From Paenibacillus_AA sp045062745 (lineage in GTDB: Bacteria; Bacillota; Bacilli; Paenibacillales; NBRC-103111), in the NCBI RefSeq assembly GCF_045062745.1, contig NZ_JBJGED010000018.1, forward strand, positions 1 through 64,000: a DNA stretch of 64,000 nt. Reading direction: 5' to 3'. Positions within the stretch are counted from its first letter, which is position 1; each line of letters opens with the position of its first letter. The notes under the pieces were generated by a model, which searched no databases, had not been told where the DNA came from, and worked only from the letters and a program-made list of their open reading frames with translations. Shown here in pieces: positions 25,589 through 35,732 of the stretch. The translations under genes were made by a program, and so were the position numbers.

Positions 25589-28500
25589 TGCTGATGGGTC
25601 CGGAAGAACAATTTGTGATGCCCGATACGACCGTTTACCGTTTCGGAAACGTTTCGACCGGTCGGGACGTAACACTCATCGGCGACCCGGAAGCGGCGCC
25701 CGCGGTGACGACAGAGACATACGGAGTGAGGATTCATTCAACACTGACGGACGCTTCTCGTACGTTCGAGTTCGAAGTGCCGATAGCGGGATGGTTCGCG
25801 ATCAAGCTGGGAGGCATGACGGCCGCCGATGGCGGTACCGCCGACATCCGGATAGACGGAACCCATTACGGCCAGTACAGCTTCTACAGCATCAACGGCC
25901 AATATCCGAGATCGGACCTGTTTATCCGGCAGCTTGAATTGGCAGCGGGCAACCATACCATTGTGTTGACAGTTAGAGCGAAAGGAAACGCGTACGGTAC
26001 CGGAGAGGGCACGGCAATGTATCCAGTACGGCTGGTACTAATCGATCTCGAGGCCGTTACAAGCAGCAAGACGCGCAGAACATACATAACGGATGCCAAG
26101 ATGGCAGCGGCCCGGCAAAACGTGCAGCAATACGATTGGGCGGCGGCACTCTGCAATGAGGTGCTGATGATAGCGGATCAATACGTGGCGCTCGGTTATG
26201 AGAGGCTCTGGCATTTTATTCCGTCACAATACGTTCCGCGCAGTTATAATGTCAACCAATTGAAGGGCAATTTAAGCCCGGTCTCCGGCGATCTGAAGCA
26301 GTATGGCAACTATCCGTGGAAGGCGGATCCGCTGAACGAGCCGTGGAAGATCGTTGATCCGGCCCAGCGGCTATAAATTCCCTACGAACGATTTCGGCGC
26401 GTATTACCGGAGCGGACTGAATGAACACGGCAACTTCTACCCGGCATTGGCTGACCGTGGTCTGCTTGTCAATACACTCTATCCGGAGAAAGGTCCGACA
26501 TGGGGCGTAGATGACGGGTACGGCTGGTTCGATCCGGAAACGGATACGATCTATACGTTTATCGCCTACTACGCCCATTGGTTCTCTTGGAGCGGCAGTA
26601 GCGCCTCGCTCTCACACGTTCAAGGGGCTCTTAGTTACTTGCAGAACGCTTACATCTATACCGGTGACGATAAGTATGCGAATGCCGGCGCGATCATTCT
26701 GGATCGTGTCGCCGACGTATATCCTGCCATGGATACGGCGGAGTTCGACAAGGCCACCTACGTTAACTCCCACGGAGGCTCCGGCGACGGGAAAGCGCTC
26801 GGTTCCATATGGGAAACGGGACTGGTGAAAGTGTTAATCAGCGCTTACGATGCGTTCTTTACAGCGTTCGACGATCCGGAAGTGGTCGGCTTTCTGCAAT
26901 TGAAGGGGCGGCAATTCGACCTTCCACTTAAAAATAATGGCACAGAGATCCGCCGCAACATAGAAGACGGCATTTTACGCCAGGTTCAGCCGGGGGTTTT
27001 GTGGCACCAAATCGCCGGCAATAACGGTTTTCACCAAAGCGCTCTGGCGATGGCGGCCGTCGTGCATGACACGATGCCGGAAACGATGCAATGGCTTGAT
27101 TTCACCTTTAAATACGGTGAGAATATCAGTCGCATTCCGCGGCAAATAACGGGCGGGAATGTTTCGTTCACTATGGTCAACGATGTGGACCGGGACGGTC
27201 ATGGCAACGAAGCTGCTCCGGCGTATAACCGGCTATGGCTGAGCACCTACTTGATTTTGGCGGAAATGTTAAGAGGATACGACAAATACCCGGCAGCGGA
27301 TCTTTATGAGAACGTGAAGTTCCGTAAAATGTTCCAAGCGATGTACCCGCTGATTATGCTTGGCAAATATACGCCTTCCATCGGGGACAGTGGAGCAACG
27401 GGAATGCCGGCAATTATGGCCGGCAAGCACCAGTCGATCCTGGCGTTCGAACGTTTTGGCGATCCCTTTTATGCTCAATTGGCTTACATGCTGAACGGAG
27501 ACACGACAGAGGGCATCCATTCTGACGTTTTTACACTCGATCCGAACAAAGTGGCCCGTGATATTGAGGCGGTCATGCAACAGTATGGTCTGCTTGATCT
27601 GAAAAGCGTCAATTTGACCGGTTACGGCTTCGCCGGTCTGCGCGACGGCGAGATTGACGAAGCATCCGACAAGAGACGGGCATTGTGGCTCTATTATGGC
27701 TACAACGACCGCCATGGGCATCGCGATAAGTTGAACCTTGGCCTTTACGGCTTCGGTCTCGATCTTGCTCCGGACTTGGGATATCCGGAATCTGCGAACG
27801 CGTTCGACGCAAACCGGTACGAATGGCAGCTGAATACGATCAGTCATAATACGGTGATGGTCGATAGGACTATGCAATCGGTGCAGTGGGACGGCACGCC
27901 GAAGCATTACGACGACTGCTCCTTAGTCAAGCTGATCGATGTTGAAGCGCCGGAGGTTTACCCGCAAACGAGGCTATACAAACGCACTTCCGCTATGGTA
28001 CGCGTTGACGCTGCAAATTCGTACGTGATCGATTTTTTCCGTGTCAAAGGAGGGAACGAGCACCACTTCAGCTTCCATGCGGCCGAAGGACCCGTTATCA
28101 CAGAAGGGTTGAATTTGACCGCTCAGCCGACGGGCACATATGCGGGACCGGAAGTCGAGTTCGGGAAACGCCCGGCAAACGATAGCGTACACGCCAGCGG
28201 TTATACCGGCCCCGGCTTTCACTGGCTCAAAAACGTCGAACGTGACAATGCTCCTTCCGCAATATTTAGCGTAGATTATGCGGTTGTGGACACATGGGAC
28301 GTCCACCCTGTTGACCCGGACGTTCATTTGCGTCTCACGATGATCGGCGCTGTGGACGATGTAGCGCTGGCGGATGGGGTACCGCCGCAAAACATTGCGC
28401 GGAATCCGAAAAGCCTAAAATATGTCATCGTTCATCGTTGCGGGGAAAACTTGAATAGCATCTTTACGTCTATCATCGAGCCTTATAAGAACCGGCCTTT

Positions 28501-29110
28501 CATCCGAAGTATCGAAGCGGCGGAGGTAACCGCGGCTAATCGGATGGCTGAGCCGGGCTTGAACGATGTGCGTGCGGTTAAAGTCCGGCTTCATAACGGT
28601 CGAACCGATTACATTTTCTCCTCTCTGTACCCGGACGCGGCTTATATCATCGACGGTAAAATCCGATTCGAAGGGGCATTCGGCCTCTATTCTGAAAAAG
28701 ATGGCAAGCCCTTATTTACCTATATCAACGATGGCGCTTATATCGGCAATATCGGCTCATCGAGTGCTAGCGCTGGCGTCAGCCGCCTACAAGGCACCGT
28801 CGTGGATTTCACGAAAGAGCTGTCGCTGCATAATTCGCTTACCGTGGAGCTTGACTTGCAGGGACTGAATTCGGACAGCTTGATCGGCGCATCCATTTAC
28901 GTTCAGAACGACGGTAAGCGCAACGCCGCTTACATGATCAAGGGCGCTGCCGCTATCGGGGAGAAAGTATATGAACTTGATCTTGGCGACATAACACTGA
29001 TTCGAGCCTATGCCGATTCGAACGATTCGCGTAAAGGATACATTTATGATGTGGCCGCAGGCAGCGCCTTCACAATTCCTCTGGCCAGAGAGCAGCAATG
29101 GCAATCCTAG
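25588..29110 (+). pseudogene. Heparinase II/III-family protein without signal peptide, broken by a one-base frameshift
   Basis: Two overlapping frames (25588-26376 and 26354-29110) are one gene. At 26363-26365 the run CCC contains one base more than the homologous spot in the paralogue at 31860. Dropping one C restores DPASGYKFPTND, exactly the paralogue's sequence, and gives a product of about 1173 residues. Residues 1-190 are a beta-rich N-terminal domain. The middle is an (alpha/alpha)-toroid (GNNGFHQSALAMAAVVHD), and the C-terminal half is a heparinase II/III beta domain (HGHRDKLNLGLYGFGLDLAP, NTISHNTVMVD). It has no signal peptide, so it would act in the cytoplasm on imported oligosaccharides. 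It is coupled to the permease by a TAATG overlap. As written, only a 262-residue fragment would be made, unless this is a sequencing error. Confidence 0.85.
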
Positions 29111-29168
29111 GTAAAGGAGGTGAGCTTAAAGAAAAGAGAGTCCGCTTTCACGGAATTGTAGAACGTGC

Positions 29169-29182
29169 TGTAAACGCTTTCG
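29169..29182 (+). promoter_or_regulatory. Candidate cre (CcpA) site
   Basis: TGTAAACGCTTTCG matches TGWAANCGNTNWCA at every defined position but the last. It sits in the 157-base spacer before the secreted toroid/CBM protein, about 90 bases from its start. It suggests catabolite control of the secreted part of the locus. Confidence 0.5.
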
Positions 29183-29267
29183 GCAAGGCCCTCAAGCCTC
29201 GGGGGCCACCCTGAAAGGATGGAGCGAGAACCGAAATAGAGGCAATTTTATTAATCAGAGGAGGTGG

Positions 29268-31349
29268 ATGTCAATCATGTTCATCAGCAGAATGATCAAG
29301 ATAGGGCTGATTGTCTCGGCATGCTCCGCAATCGCCATCTTTATGCTGGTAGCCGCTGCGACTCCTGCTATGGCTTCGAACAATCCGTGGTACGATAAGT
29401 TCATTTCCTGGGAGTCGGTAAACGCGACCAAGATCGACGACATCAAGACGAATCCGTACTCCGAGAACCTGGGCTGGTGGGAAGGCTACGTGCTCAAGAG
29501 CTATATGAATATGTATGATTTGACGCACGATACGAGCTGGCTCGATAAGATCGTCGACCATACGGATTCGGTTATCTCCACCGCGACCGACATCGACGGC
29601 GACGGGTACCTCGGCTGGGGCACCGGCGCTTATGCAGGCGTGCAGCTGGTCACGAACGGCGGCTTCGAGACGGCGGCTTCCGGCGACCAGCTGCTGCCGG
29701 CCGGCTGGACAAGATTTCAGTCCACTAGTGCGACTGCTTATCGGGGAAGCGGAAGCGCCGCTTACTCAGGCACGTACGGGATCGCCTTGAAGACAAACCC
29801 GTCCGCCGGCTGGCAGAAAATGACTCAGACGCTGCCGACTTATGTGCCGAATGCTCCGTATACGTTCATTTTCGCCGGAAGGACGAACGGATCGGCGGCC
29901 AAAGGCAAAGCGATCGTGTACAACGCGACGACCGGTACCGTTCTGGCAAGCGCCGTCGTGGACAACACGACGTTCCAAGTGTTCACGCTCCGGTTCAAGG
30001 CCCCGTCCGTCGCCGGGCAGACGCTGCAGGTGCATTTTCAGCATAATGATTATACGGTTGCCGACGGTTGGGCGTACTTCGATGCAGCAAGTGTCGCCCC
30101 TTATTACCCGTATATGGTTCACGAGAGCAATCTGATGGTGCCCGTCGCCCAGTTCATCCGCACCGTCAAGCAGACGCCGTCTCTGCAAGCGGCTTACCTA
30201 AGCAAAGCGAATACGTACCAGAGCTTCATCGAGAACGAGATCGTGCCGAAGTGGGAGAGCAGCAGCTTTATCGGCAATACGTGGGTGAACGTCGGCACGA
30301 CGGAAGGCTATTACAAGGAGCCGCCGAACTTCGATTCGCTGCCGGGCAACGTCAACCCGCTCCCGTACAACATGATGCTCTCGATGAGCGACCTGCTGCT
30401 GACGATGTACGATGTGAACGCGAACGCCTCTTATCTGGACAAGTCGAAGCGGATGAACACGTACTGGAAGAACAACCTCTTCCTGCAAAACAGCAATTCC
30501 GCTTACAATTGGTACTATGCCGAATGGCCGTCGCCAGGTATTGAGGATACGTCCCACGGTGACTTGGACGTCGTCTCCGCGCTCGGCATGTTCAATCACG
30601 GACTTGTCTTTGGCGGAACCGATATGGACAAGTTTACGAGCACGTTCGTCGACGTTATGTGGAACGGCTCCACGTCGTCGTCGCTCGTCGACGACAAGGT
30701 GGACGGTTTGTCGGGGAACTACGGCGATACGAAAATGATCTTCGGCTTTGTCAATCTTGCCCAATTCAACAACAACGCCTGGGTGGCCGCCGCTCGGCAA
30801 TATAACGGCTATAATATGGGATCGTCGTCCGTTCACGCCGTAGAGGCGTTGACGTTGACGGAAATTATGAAGTGGGACCCGGTCAAGCTCGTCAACCAGG
30901 GATTCGAGCTCGATTCCAGTGCGGACAGCACTCTTCCGTCACGGTGGACGCGCGTCGGATCGACATCCGCGACGGCGTATCAGGACTCGGCGAACAAGTC
31001 GACCGGCGCATACGGTATGACACTCGTATCGAACGGGTCGACTCCCCAAACGGTGTATCAGCGGTGGGAAGAGGAAGTCGCTTCCGCGACGTACGTCGTC
31101 ACATTCGACGGCAAGACGGACGGCTCGGGCGCCGGCGGCAAAGTATGGGTGTACGACGAGACGACCGGCACGACGCTAGGCAGCGTGACGTTCACCAGTA
31201 CCTCGTGGCAGCCGTACACGTTCACCTTCACCGCTCCGAGTGTAACGAACCACGTCCTCAAGGTATACCTGGGACATAATAACATTGCTGTCAACGGCAA
31301 AACGTACTTCGACAACGTCGTCGTCAAACGTCAGGGAGACGCGTGGTAA
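29268..31349 (+). CDS. Secreted alpha-helical (toroid-like) protein with inserted and C-terminal carbohydrate-binding domains
   Basis: A 693-residue exported protein. The signal peptide ends at PAMA-S (about residue 36). Residues 38-120 are helical, with KTNPYSENLGWWEGYVLKSY and DGDGYLGWGTGAY. A beta-sandwich resembling a CBM4/CBM16-type module is inserted at 125-275 (VTNGGFETA, PAGWTRFQSTSATAYRGS, FDAASVAPYYP). Helices resume at 280-540, and a second sandwich of the same type ends the protein (LVNQGFELD, PSRWTRVGSTSATAY, YFDNVVVKR). The split fold recalls toroidal glycan lyases or hydrolases, but I do not recognise a catalytic family. The start is uncertain: ATG 29268 is 3 bases from AGGAGG, and ATG 29277 is 12 bases from it. 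It is probably a glycan-active member of the locus. Confidence 0.75.
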   Translation: MSIMFISRMIKIGLIVSACSAIAIFMLVAAATPAMASNNPWYDKFISWESVNATKIDDIKTNPYSENLGWWEGYVLKSYMNMYDLTHDTSWLDKIVDHTDSVISTATDIDGDGYLGWGTGAYAGVQLVTNGGFETAASGDQLLPAGWTRFQSTSATAYRGSGSAAYSGTYGIALKTNPSAGWQKMTQTLPTYVPNAPYTFIFAGRTNGSAAKGKAIVYNATTGTVLASAVVDNTTFQVFTLRFKAPSVAGQTLQVHFQHNDYTVADGWAYFDAASVAPYYPYMVHESNLMVPVAQFIRTVKQTPSLQAAYLSKANTYQSFIENEIVPKWESSSFIGNTWVNVGTTEGYYKEPPNFDSLPGNVNPLPYNMMLSMSDLLLTMYDVNANASYLDKSKRMNTYWKNNLFLQNSNSAYNWYYAEWPSPGIEDTSHGDLDVVSALGMFNHGLVFGGTDMDKFTSTFVDVMWNGSTSSSLVDDKVDGLSGNYGDTKMIFGFVNLAQFNNNAWVAAARQYNGYNMGSSSVHAVEALTLTEIMKWDPVKLVNQGFELDSSADSTLPSRWTRVGSTSATAYQDSANKSTGAYGMTLVSNGSTPQTVYQRWEEEVASATYVVTFDGKTDGSGAGGKVWVYDETTGTTLGSVTFTSTSWQPYTFTFTAPSVTNHVLKVYLGHNNIAVNGKTYFDNVVVKRQGDAW

Positions 31350-31366
31350 AACCGATGCCAATACGC

Positions 31367-31403
31367 TGGACGGGAGTCGAAATTAGATCCCGTCCAACTT
31401 TTA
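31367..31403 (+). terminator. Terminator
   Basis: TGGACGGGA (31367-31375) and TCCCGTCCA (31388-31396) pair perfectly and are followed by ACTTTTAG. It lies just after the secreted toroid/CBM gene. Confidence 0.65.
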
Positions 31404-31511
31404 GTTCCTTCACAGTTCCGATCATCGAACCTTTCACGAAAAGTTTCTTCAGAAATTGGTAGACGCACAGGGTCGACAATGTCGCAAACAAGATACTCCA
31501 AATGAAAGGCC

Positions 31512-31750
31512 ATCATCTACATTAACAAAGATCTGTATCCACTTCATGTCGTGCTGCGGAACCTGCTCATAACCGGCAATGTGCAGAGTGAGGTCGGTAT
31601 GGCCGGAGGTGCAATCGACATCTCTATTCCCGCTATTCCGGAGCAGTTAAAAGTGGGGGTCATTATGGTGGCGACCTTGCCGAACCTATGCGTCTACCTG
31701 TTTCTTCAATAATATTTTGTGAAAGGCTCCAAGATCGGATCGTTAAAAAG
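31512..31750 (+). pseudogene. Relic of an ABC sugar permease C-terminus
   Basis: One plus-strand frame reads IYINKDLYPLHVVLRNLLIT, then GMAGGAIDISIPAIPEQLKV, GVIMVATLPNLCVYLFLQ, a TAA stop, and YFVKGSKIGSLK. This is the last 75 or so residues of an LplC/YtcP-type permease: compare the intact one ending at 25588 (ENLKMAAVMITVLPIIVIYP ... QKYFIKG). One internal stop replaces the expected Lys codon. The rest of the gene is gone. It differs clearly from the intact permease, so it is not a recent copy. It lies directly ahead of the second heparinase II/III gene, the same order as in the intact unit. Confidence 0.8.
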
Positions 31751-31859
31751 AATAAGCACTTTCAAAACACTGACGGACTAAGGAAAGGGGGTGAGGGGAA
31801 TTTAAAACGTTGCGTGATTTCAACTAATCTCTAAGATCTAAGACGGGAGGATGAGAAGT

Positions 31860-34800
31860 ATGAGTCTATTTTTTAAACGCCCGCTTTCGACGACATTATG
31901 CTTGCTGCTGATTTTTTCCTTATTTTCGACAGCTGCTTTGGAAACTGCTAGTGCGGATCCGGAAGAACCGTTCGTTATGCCGGATACTACGGTGTATCGT
32001 TTCGGAGCCACTTCAGGCCATTCCGTTTCTCTTATCGGCGATCCGATCTCGGCACCGGTTGTAACGGCTGAACCCACGGGGGTTAAAATCCAGTCCACCT
32101 TAATTGCCGCATCCAGAACGTTCGAATTTGCCGTGGACAATGCCGGCACTTACCGAATTCTGCTCGGCGGGATGACAGCAAAGCATGGCGGTACCGCTGA
32201 TGTTTCCATTGATGGATCTGTCTACGGCCAGTATAGCTTTTACAGCATGAACGGGCAGTACCCGAGGCCAGACCTTTTTATCCACCAGTTGCCGCTTGCG
32301 GCGGGGCGTCATACAGTAACGCTTACCGTCAAAGCGAAAGGAAACGCGAACGGTAATGGGACGGGAACCGTGATGTATCCGTCGCGTCTTGTTCTTACCG
32401 ATCTTGGCTCCATCACGAACAGCAAGACACGCAGAACGTACTATACGGAGCAGAAGGTCCAGGCAGCACGCCAGAACGTTGAGCTGTACGACTGGGCAGC
32501 CGCTCAGCGAGACGCGGCAATGGAGAAAGCGAATGCATATGCAGCGCGCAGCTTTGAGGAACTGTGGAATTCCGTGCCGACCCAATACGTTCCGCGTTCC
32601 TACAACGTAAATCAGCTGAAGGGAAACTTCAGTCCGGTATCCGGCGATTTGAAGACCTATGGGAATTACCCGTGGAGGGCTGACCCGCTCAATGAACCTT
32701 GGAAAATTATAGATCCCGCAAGCGGCTATAAGTTTCCGACGAACGATTTCGCGGCGTATTATAAAAGCGGGTTGGACGAGCACGGCAATTTTATTCCGGC
32801 ACTGGCCGACCGGAGCCTCCTTGTCAATACGCTTTACCCCGAAAAGGGCCCGACTTGGGGTGTGGACGACGGGTACGGCTGGGTCGATCCGGCAACAAAC
32901 ACCCGTTACACGTTTGTAGCTTACTTTGCGCATTGGTTTGCTTGGACCAACGGGTCAGGCGGAATAGCAAACGTTCAAGGTGCCCTGGACCAGCTGCAAA
33001 AAGCTTACGTGTTTACCGGGGATGAGAAGTACGCGAAGGCCGGGGCGGTTATTTTGGACCGCGTAGCCGACGTTTATCCCGCCTTGGACACCGCCGAATT
33101 TAGCAGTAGTGTTTATGTGAACTCACATGGCGGAACCGGAGACGGAAAAGCCGTGGGCTCCATCTGGGAAACCGGTTTGGTGAAAACATTCATTAGCGCT
33201 TACGATGCTTTTTTTACGGCGTTTGACGATCCGGAGGTCATCGAATTCCTTAAAGCCAAGGGGCAGCAGTATAGCTTACCGCTGAAAAACAGCAGTGCGG
33301 AAATCCGCCGCAATATCGAGGATGGTATTTTGCGCCAAGTTCAGCCGGGGATGTACTGGGATCAGATTCGCGGCAATAACGGATTCCATCAAAGCGCGCT
33401 CGCGATGGCGGCCGTTGTTCACGATACGATGCCGGAAACAAAGCAATGGCTGGATTATACTTTCCAATCCGGTGGATTTATCGGCACCATCCCACGACGG
33501 GTGACGGGCGGAAATGTCCTCTTCAGCATGGTCAACGATGTGGACCGGGATGGACACGGAAACGAATCGGCGCCAGGCTATAACCGTCAATGGCTGGGTA
33601 CGTTTCTGCAGGTGGCCGACACCCTCCAGGGCTACGATAAATATCCGGTGGCCGACCTTTATCAGAATGTGAAATTCCGTAAAATGTTTCAGGCGATGTA
33701 TCCGCTGATTATGATCGGAAAATATACGCCTTCCATCGGAGACAGCGGTGCGACGGGGAATAGAGGCATCTTCGCCGATAAAGCGCAGTCGATTAAAGCG
33801 TTCGAGCAGTTCGGCGATCCAATCTACGCCCAGCTCGCTTATATGCTGAACGGAAACAAGACGGACGACATCCATTCTGACGTTTATACGTCCGATCCCC
33901 ATAAAATTGCACGCGATATCCAAGCGGTCATTCAGCAATACGGTCCGCTCGAGCTGGGCAGTACTCATTTAACCGGATACGGCTTTGCAGGCCTGCGCGA
34001 CGGCAAGGTTGCGGAAGAAGCGGACAATCGACGGGGGATGTGGCTTTATTATGGCCGGAACGGCGGACACGGGCATAAAGATAAGCTGAACCTCGGTCTC
34101 TATGGCTTCGGTCTGGATCTTGCACCCGATCTGGGGTATCCCGAAAGCGCAAACGCCGTCGATCCGCACCGGCAAGAATGGATGCTGAATACGATCAGCC
34201 ACAATACGGTGATGGTCGATAAGCAAAAACAAAAGGTCCAATGGGACGGAACGCCGACGCATTACGATGATAGTTCCCTGGTGAAGCTGATCGACGTAGA
34301 GGCGCCAGGCGTATACCCGCAAACGCAACTTTATAAACGAACGTCAGCCATGATTCATGTGGATGAAGCGAATTCGTATGTCGTGGATTTCTTTAGGGTA
34401 AAAGGCGGAAGCGATCACCACTTCAGCTTCCATGCGGCAGAAGGCCCGGTTACGACGGAGGGTCTCAGTCTGACGCCTCAGCCGACTGGCACTTATGCAG
34501 GTGCCGACGTGGAATTCGGACAGCGCCCGGCAAACGACAGTGTGGCCGGCTCCGGCTATACCGGGCCTGGCTTCCATTGGCTGAAAAATGTGGAACGCGA
34601 TTCGGCGCCTTCCGCAACGTTCAGCGTCGACTACGATATTGTCGATACATGGGACGTTCATCCGGTAGATCCCGACGTTCACGTTCGTTTGACGATGCTG
34701 GGCGATGTTGAGGACGTAGCGCTCGCCGACGGGGTGCCGCCGCGAAACAATCCGGGCAATCCGGATCTGATCAAGTATGTCGTGGCTCACCGGAGCGGGG

Positions 34801-35723
34801 AGAACCTGAACAGCAGCTTTACGTCCGTAATCGAGCCGTACAAAGACAACCGCTTTATAACGGGCATCGAAGAAGCAGCGGTCGCAGCAGCCGAGGGAAC
34901 CGTAACTTCGAGCGTTTACGATGTGAAAGCGGTCAAGGTTTCGCTTGCCGACGGGCGCATCGACTATGTTATCAGCTCCTTGAATTCGGATTCTGCCTAT
35001 ATTGTGGACGGCAAAATCCGGTTCCAAGGCTCGTTCGGGGTTTATTCCGAGAAAGACGGGCAGCCGGTATTCACTTACATCAACGACGGGGCGTATATCG
35101 GAAAAATCGGCTCGCCTCACGAAAGTGCGGGTCTCGCGAGACTACAGGGCACAATCGTCGATTTTACAAAAGAATTATCGCTTCAAAACAAGCTCACGGT
35201 ACAGATGAACATGCACGGCACGGACCCAGGCAGCTTGATCGGCACGTCGATTTATGTGCAGAACGACGGTCAACGCAATGCCACGTATCTCATTAAGGCT
35301 GTTAAGGCACTGGGGAATGACCGGTACGAGCTGGATCTGGGCGACATTACGCTCATCCGATCGTACGCGGACCCTAATGATTTGTTCAAAGGCTTTGTGT
35401 ATGATGTCGCGGAAGGCAGCTCGTTCGTGATCCCGCTCGACAGGCAGCAATTGTGGCTTTCCGAGGTGACAATTGCCGTTCCGAAGACGGAGCTGGATAA
35501 GAACGAAACGGTGCAGCTTGATGTTCAAGGCTATTACGCGGATGGAACCCGGGTTGACTTGGCGGGGTATAACTTCAAGTACGACATCGACGCCGAAAGC
35601 GTTGCGAACGTAAACGGCAAAAACTTGCTAAAAGCGCACAATGCCGGCTCGACCGTAGTATCCACAAACGTGGAAGTGAATGGGGTTCATCGTTCGGGAA
35701 GCGTACAAATTACCGTGAAATAA
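31860..35723 (+). CDS. Secreted heparinase II/III-family protein with C-terminal Ig-like domain
   Basis: About 1287 residues. ATG 31860 is chosen (9 bases after GGGAGG); ATG 31851 touches the site. The signal peptide ends near ETASA (about residue 32). The N-terminal beta domain (PEEPFVMPDTTVYRFGATSG) is followed by an (alpha/alpha)-toroid with GNNGFHQSALAMAAVVHD (about residue 505) and a heparinase II/III C-terminal domain with GHGHKDKLNLGLYGFGLDLA and NTISHNTVMVD (about 735-790). The last 90 residues are a Big-type Ig domain (LDKNETVQLDVQGYYADGTR, VANVNGK, STVVSTNVEV). It probably eliminates or hydrolyses an acidic polysaccharide outside the cell. It is paralogous along nearly its whole length to the broken cytoplasmic enzyme at 25588. 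No cell-wall anchor is visible. Confidence 0.9.
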   Translation: MSLFFKRPLSTTLCLLLIFSLFSTAALETASADPEEPFVMPDTTVYRFGATSGHSVSLIGDPISAPVVTAEPTGVKIQSTLIAASRTFEFAVDNAGTYRILLGGMTAKHGGTADVSIDGSVYGQYSFYSMNGQYPRPDLFIHQLPLAAGRHTVTLTVKAKGNANGNGTGTVMYPSRLVLTDLGSITNSKTRRTYYTEQKVQAARQNVELYDWAAAQRDAAMEKANAYAARSFEELWNSVPTQYVPRSYNVNQLKGNFSPVSGDLKTYGNYPWRADPLNEPWKIIDPASGYKFPTNDFAAYYKSGLDEHGNFIPALADRSLLVNTLYPEKGPTWGVDDGYGWVDPATNTRYTFVAYFAHWFAWTNGSGGIANVQGALDQLQKAYVFTGDEKYAKAGAVILDRVADVYPALDTAEFSSSVYVNSHGGTGDGKAVGSIWETGLVKTFISAYDAFFTAFDDPEVIEFLKAKGQQYSLPLKNSSAEIRRNIEDGILRQVQPGMYWDQIRGNNGFHQSALAMAAVVHDTMPETKQWLDYTFQSGGFIGTIPRRVTGGNVLFSMVNDVDRDGHGNESAPGYNRQWLGTFLQVADTLQGYDKYPVADLYQNVKFRKMFQAMYPLIMIGKYTPSIGDSGATGNRGIFADKAQSIKAFEQFGDPIYAQLAYMLNGNKTDDIHSDVYTSDPHKIARDIQAVIQQYGPLELGSTHLTGYGFAGLRDGKVAEEADNRRGMWLYYGRNGGHGHKDKLNLGLYGFGLDLAPDLGYPESANAVDPHRQEWMLNTISHNTVMVDKQKQKVQWDGTPTHYDDSSLVKLIDVEAPGVYPQTQLYKRTSAMIHVDEANSYVVDFFRVKGGSDHHFSFHAAEGPVTTEGLSLTPQPTGTYAGADVEFGQRPANDSVAGSGYTGPGFHWLKNVERDSAPSATFSVDYDIVDTWDVHPVDPDVHVRLTMLGDVEDVALADGVPPRNNPGNPDLIKYVVAHRSGENLNSSFTSVIEPYKDNRFITGIEEAAVAAAEGTVTSSVYDVKAVKVSLADGRIDYVISSLNSDSAYIVDGKIRFQGSFGVYSEKDGQPVFTYINDGAYIGKIGSPHESAGLARLQGTIVDFTKELSLQNKLTVQMNMHGTDPGSLIGTSIYVQNDGQRNATYLIKAVKALGNDRYELDLGDITLIRSYADPNDLFKGFVYDVAEGSSFVIPLDRQQLWLSEVTIAVPKTELDKNETVQLDVQGYYADGTRVDLAGYNFKYDIDAESVANVNGKNLLKAHNAGSTVVSTNVEVNGVHRSGSVQITVK

Positions 35724-35732
35724 GACAGCCGG

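Noticed and set aside
28787..29104. Minus-strand ORFs inside the heparinase-family genes (several of 100-270 codons)
   Set aside because: All are frame shadows of GC-rich coding sequence on the plus strand, whose paralogous conservation is only explained by the plus-strand proteins.
29111..29160. AAAGGAGGTGAGCTTAAAG followed by a 13-codon GTG frame, possible leader peptide
   Set aside because: The peptide shows no attenuation-type residues, and the nearby hairpin (29187-29207) is weak and has no T run.
31331..31516. 61-codon minus-strand ORF between the toroid/CBM gene and the permease relic
   Set aside because: It overlaps the 3' end of a solid gene and its terminator, and no family could be recognised.
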